From contig JACGCK010000447.1 in NCBI GenBank assembly GCA_014925825.1, positions 1-23,421 of the forward strand: DNA of 23,421 nt, given 5' to 3'. This stretch comes from Pholiota molesta (lineage: Eukaryota > Basidiomycota > Agaricomycetes > Agaricales > Strophariaceae). A model generated the notes under the pieces. It did no database searches. It was not told the origin of the DNA and saw only the letters and a list, made by a program, of their open reading frames with translations. Shown piece by piece: positions 19,470 to 23,421 of this stretch (positions are counted from its first letter, which is position 1; the number at the start of each line of letters is the position of its first letter). The position numbers were made by a program, and so were the translations under genes.

Positions 19470-21506
19470 TTACGCCTTGACCTTGCCGATCACAGCGTCA
19501 GGAGCGTATCGGGGGATGACCTTGGGGTCGTGCAGCATGTTGAACTCCTCAGTAGCATCGCGACCAGCGTATAGAAGGATGGCCTTCTCGCCCCTGGGTG
19601 GTCAGGAAGGAACTGGAGGAATTAATAAATTAGAAACACGTATCATGCAGGTGTTTAAAGTTAGATACTCACAGCAGTGACATCGAGGACTTGTCCGTCA
19701 ATGATGACCCAGACATCGTCCTTCTTGTTGTGCTTGGCGACCTCATCGATGGTGTACGCACCAGATGCGGCCTTGCCAGCAGGGGCAGCAGCGGGGGCTG
19801 AAGGAGCGGTGGTAGCAGCTGGTGATGAACCCGAGCTGAGTTGACCAACGAGTGCACCCAGACGTCCACCAGCCTTCTGCACAGCAGCAGACGTGGTCTG
19901 AAGGAGGTAAGCAGCGGCAGAGTCACCAGATACACGACCGAAAACGACGCATCCTAACAGCGATGAACCGCCGAGACGGTTGGCACCGTGCACACCGCCG
20001 GCAACCTCACCAGATGCGAAGAGACCAGCGATGGGCTTGCCGTTCTGCCCAATGACGCGGGATTCAGGGTCGATCTCGAGACCACCCATGGTGTAGTGGA
20101 GGACGGGGGTCATGACAGCGACATGGAAGACATCGTCGAACTTCCATTCACCTTGGAAGAACTTCTTGCCGAAGGGGTCTTTCTTGGTGCGTACAACTTG
20201 GTTGTAATCATCGAAGGTCTTCTTAAGGGTAGCGGGGGGAAGACCGAACTCTTTAGCGAGAGCATCTCCGCTCTCGAAGCGCTTCATCAGGCCACGGCCG
20301 ACGTAATGCTTGCAATGCCATTCAATCTCCTTGGAGGCGGGGCCGTTGAGAACGAGGCGGATGGGGTACTATGAAGAAAGGATCAGCATGTCGGGTGTAT
20401 ACAGAACAAAAATAGCACACACCTTCTTGTTTTCCCAAATCTTGCCAGTGACGAAGTCACGATGTTGAAGCTCATCGACGAAACGACTTCCAGTGTTGTC
20501 GAGGAGGAGACCACCAACACCACGGAGGGCCTCGGCAGCCAAGAACTTAACCTTGGCGTCAGGCTCCTTGGGGTCAACCAAACCGGTAGGGTGAACCTGA
20601 ACCTTCTCGAGATCGATGGCACTGGCACCGATGGCAAGGGCGAGCTTTTGTCCATCACCAGTGCAATGCTCGCCGTTGGTGGTGGGGAGATCCCAGTACT
20701 CTGGGCGGTACTTCTTGAGAAGGGAGTTCTCGGTGAAATCGGCAGCATAGCCGCCAGTGGCGAGGATGACAGGACCGTATGCGGTCTCAGTTTTTCCGGC
20801 ACGTTCGTATTCAACACCAACAACGGAGCCAGACTCATCCTTGACAATCTTGGTGACGCGCGCCTTCTTCAGGATCTTGACACGGTCTGGGTCGCTAACG
20901 GCGAGGTCCTCCAGACGCTCCATTTGAGCATAGGTGATAACCTACGGAAATAGACAATGTGGTGAGAAACGAGACGGAAATAGAGCGGAAGCGGAATGTA
21001 ATTGACATACCATGCCAGGGAATTGGGCGTCTCCGCGGTGAGTGCGGGGCTGGCTGTGGCCACCGAGACGGGAGACCTTGGAGAGATCTAGACCGAATTT
21101 GTTCTGGAGCCAGTTGACGGCATCACCTGAGCGCCCTGTGAGGACCTCAATAAGGTCGTCACGAGCGAGTTCACGAGCCTTGGGGAGGAGCATGGTAAAT
21201 ATGAGGATACGGGTAGAAGGGTAGAAGAAGAGACCGGGAACATACGGATTTCTTGGTATCCTCGAAGAAGATCTTAGCAGTGTCAGGGATGTTGAGGTCC
21301 CTTTGAGAGTTGGTCCCGGCACCGTTGATACCAGAGGTTGCCTTTGTAGAGTTGCCACCCATGAAACTGAGAAACCAAATGAGCGCTGGCAAAAAGGATA
21401 GACCTGTGAAAACTTACCCTTGCTTATCGAGGAGTAGGACGTTGGCACCACGCTCAAGGAGAGTGTGGGCGGCAGAGAGACCGAGACCGACGATGACCTG
21501 AGCCAT
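19470..21506 (-). CDS. osm1: Soluble fumarate reductase (Osm1/Frd1 type) fused to C-terminal cytochrome b5 domain, one apparent -1 frameshift
   Basis: Exons in transcript order: 21506-21418, 21366-21246, 21178-21011, 20941-20423, 20368-19673, 19612-19470. They sum to 1736 nt; one extra base gives 578 residues. The flavoprotein part reduces fumarate to succinate, re-oxidising FADH2/FMNH2 without oxygen. Visible landmarks: MAQVIVGLGLSAAHTLLERG (FAD loop, short), DKQGFMGGNSTKATSGING, ILATGGYAADF, TNGEHCTGDG, VQVHPTG, THRGDAQFPG, GGLEIDPESRVIG and GEVAGGVHGANRLGGSSLLG. An alanine/proline linker leads to cytochrome b5 (YTIDEVAKHNKKDDVWVIIDG, FLPDHPG, RDATEEFNMLHDPKV). The heme segment HPGG lacks one G at 19591-19594, which shifts the last 38 or so codons. 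No clear targeting peptide precedes the FAD loop. Confidence 0.88.
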
Positions 21507-22540
21507 TATAGATATGTAGGTAAAGATGGGAGTAAGTGGGATATCGGAAGTCAAGGTCTGGGACGAGCGGGAGGACGATCTCTTATAGTCGTTGCATCAC
21601 GGGGTACCAAGTCCCGAGTTGCGGAACACATGTGAAATCCCACCCCACCCCCGTCTTTCGGATCCCGGCCGAGCTCCGCCCGCCATCCCGGCTTGCACAG
21701 TTACCGAGCACGTCTCATAGAAGATCGACCATACTTTCCAGCCTTCCACCACTGCGGATAGTTTTAGGAGAAACGGAGGAAGAGTGGGTGTTCGCAGCCA
21801 GCATGCGGCGTTAATCTAAAGACCGGATGCCTGAACTTGGCCTGAGCTGAATGCTCTGAAATCCCCCGTATTCTTACGTTGGCAACATATTGAAATAAAA
21901 TTCTGGTTCAATTCTAGTGCCACGGTGGGCTCTTATTTAGAGCAGAGTTGATTTGGGAGGTTTATTCGTGGCACTGAGTACTTCTGAATCTGCCGTCACT
22001 GTCGAAGAGTCCAGACAAAACATACATTTGCCATCTTTAAGAATGCACATGAGAGCTTCTAGTCTCTGAAGAACAATTTTGCAGCGGATTCGTGTATTCA
22101 AATGCGAATGAAGGCAGTATACTACCAGGATATGCCACATAACATCGAGGTAAGTAGGAGTAAAGGAAGTAAGTTATGGCAGTGTTGAGCTCAAAGCCAG
22201 CCAATAGGAGCACCGCCGGATGTCACTAGCTATTTCCTGGTTTAGAGCCAGGATATGATAGAAGACAGTAGTGATTGGCTTTATTTATCATGCAAATACA
22301 GGAGGAAGATTGAGGAACGCCACAAGCAGGTGAAAATGATACACAAACCGACAGACCATCTGCTCTCAATCATGGATATATTCTATTTCCTGACTTCATG
22401 ATGTGCATTGCGCGCCGAAGAACCGATCTCAAATAAATCTACACAATACTTGAGCTATCTCGAACTCTGAGCAGCTCTGAGCCAACGACTAAATTATCTC
22501 ATCTACATATTGCATCTACTGGTAAGGAGACTTGGGAAGA
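21507..22540. other. Intergenic, 1.03 kb
   Basis: Contains the fumarate reductase promoter and the 3' UTR of the nicotinamide riboside kinase gene. The half next to the reductase is GC-richer and the other half AT-richer. Short open frames (21536-21814 +, 21937-22140 -) are unrecognised. No repeats were found. Confidence 0.5.
21581..21590 (-). promoter_or_regulatory. TATA box of the fumarate reductase gene
   Basis: On the minus strand GACTATAAGA lies about 75-80 nt before the ATG at 21506, a usual distance for a fungal TATA element. Confidence 0.4.
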
Positions 22541-23421
22541 TTATATTTTCCTTCCTCCAACCTCTTTGATCACCTCGCAACATCGCTCAACAGCTTCGTT
22601 CATGGAAATATTTAAGCTCTCTAGCAAGACCAACCCCTCGACCTTGTTTGTGGGTTTTCCGTGCTCCACATCACCGTTTTCAAACACGTCCTTGTGGGCC
22701 TCGACGTACGCCGGGTAGACGATATCTTCCCAGTATCCTGGAGGGTCGCGCCAGAATGTTCCTTCTGGATCGGATTGAACTCCAAGAGACGGTATCGCGA
22801 GTGACGACGAGTACGCGGTGTTATTTCGATTCAATTTAGCATGACGCAGGTCGAACAGATCACCAACGACACGTCAAGGATGTGGATCAGAGGGGAAAAG
22901 AAGGGAGAAGGTAGTCAGGGTTGCAAACTTGATCAAAGAAAAAAACACGGGCATGGGGACGGACGGGGAGTGGCTGATATTGGCATGGAAATTTCTTACA
23001 GCGGTGTGATATCCACTTCGCTCTTCCCGACGTTTCTTGAGGACATCATGAGGAACACGCAACATTATCCGCACGTCTAATTGATCTATGACGTCCTGTA
23101 GTCAATATGAACAAAAAAGCGATCAAAATGACGAATCAACAATCGACGCTTCAGTCAGATGGGCACCTCTAGAAAAGACTCGGACAAAGGAATTTCATGA
23201 AGACCTACCGGATGCCAGTACAACAAAAATCCATCGACCAGGCCCCCACGACCCTTTCGTGGCCGCTAGTCGCGCGCTCTTTCTTCAGCTTCTCGAATTC
23301 TGCTCTCCACTTGTCGCGGACGGCGTCGTCGAGGGCAATCTCTTTCTGTACGTGAGGTGGTCATGGCTGTGGTGGTCCGGTGGGATTTCACCCGTCTCCT
23401 TCACGAGCTTGAGGAATTTGA
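22541..23421 (-). CDS. nrk1: Nicotinamide riboside kinase, 3' half (5' end beyond window), frame breaks
   Basis: Phosphorylates nicotinamide riboside with ATP to make NMN in the NAD salvage route. Exons visible in transcript order: beyond 23421 to 23209, 23095-23000, and 22764-22541 (stop). Landmarks: EIPPDHHSHDHLT, QKEIALDDAVRDKW, VDGFLLYWHP, DVIDQLDVRIMLRVPHDVLK, REERSGYHTA, EGTFWRDPPGYWEDIVYPAY and ENGDVEHGKP. The P-loop end lies outside the window. Three places are one base short: between HLT and QKE (about 23350), in the C run at 23243-23247, and at the donor near 22998-23000, where exon 2 ends in phase 0 but exon 3 needs phase 1. The last intron is 235 nt, much longer than others here. 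Family assignment is firm; exact structure is not. Confidence 0.78.

Noticed and set aside
20462..20953. 163-codon plus-strand frame
   Set aside because: Antisense shadow of the highly biased fumarate reductase exon 4.
1..23421. tRNA genes, rRNA, CRISPR arrays, biosynthetic cluster or defence-like system
   Set aside because: None seen by eye on either strand. The neighbouring genes are ordinary eukaryotic housekeeping and membrane proteins with no shared pathway, so I do not propose a new multi-gene system.

Overview
The window reads as nuclear DNA of a filamentous basidiomycete, most likely an Agaricomycete. Most genes are cut by many short GT-AG introns (about 45-70 nt), some exons are only 8-15 nt long, and two genes belong to families I know as expanded in mushrooms: a DUF6533 membrane protein and a non-canonical G-alpha. 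All gene models were built by hand from reading frame, splice signals and remembered family motifs. Exon lengths were summed and checked for divisibility by three.

Left part (1-5.5 kb, accessory): a 3' fragment of a fungal-specific transcription factor gene that stops early (<1-762, +); a gene-poor stretch (763-2415); then a DUF6533 membrane-protein gene (2416-5481, +) broken by two unrelated non-autonomous DNA transposons. The first (about 3222-3544) has 43-bp perfect terminal inverted repeats and sits in an exon. The second (3666-4348) is hAT-like, with a perfect 8-bp target duplication, 12-bp TIRs and eight copies of GTTAAAAAC. It sits exactly on a splice donor and has duplicated it.

Middle part (5.8-16.4 kb, conserved housekeeping genes): a DUF218 (YdcF-like) membrane protein (-), a CECR5/YKR070W-type HAD phosphatase (13 exons, -), an intronless O-fucosyltransferase-like type II membrane protein (+) sharing a 333-bp divergent promoter with the phosphatase, the Smaug-type RNA-binding protein Vts1 (+), and a divergent G-alpha (+) that keeps P-loop, RTTG and NKxD motifs but lacks the switch-II glutamine.

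Right part (16.8-23.4 kb, all -): a membrane-anchored M19 dipeptidase, an Osm1-type fumarate reductase fused to cytochrome b5, and the 3' half of a nicotinamide riboside kinase gene that runs off the window. These three genes are well conserved but together need about six single-base insertions to restore frame, several at homopolymers. Six models in the other 16 kb need none, except one doubtful junction in the G-alpha. This points to under-called bases in the assembly rather than parallel gene decay.

No operon-like or cluster logic links the genes; neighbours seem functionally independent. I saw no tRNA, rRNA or CRISPR. The most unusual biology is the doubly transposon-hit DUF6533 gene, the splice-donor target duplication, and the predicted GTPase-deficient G-alpha.
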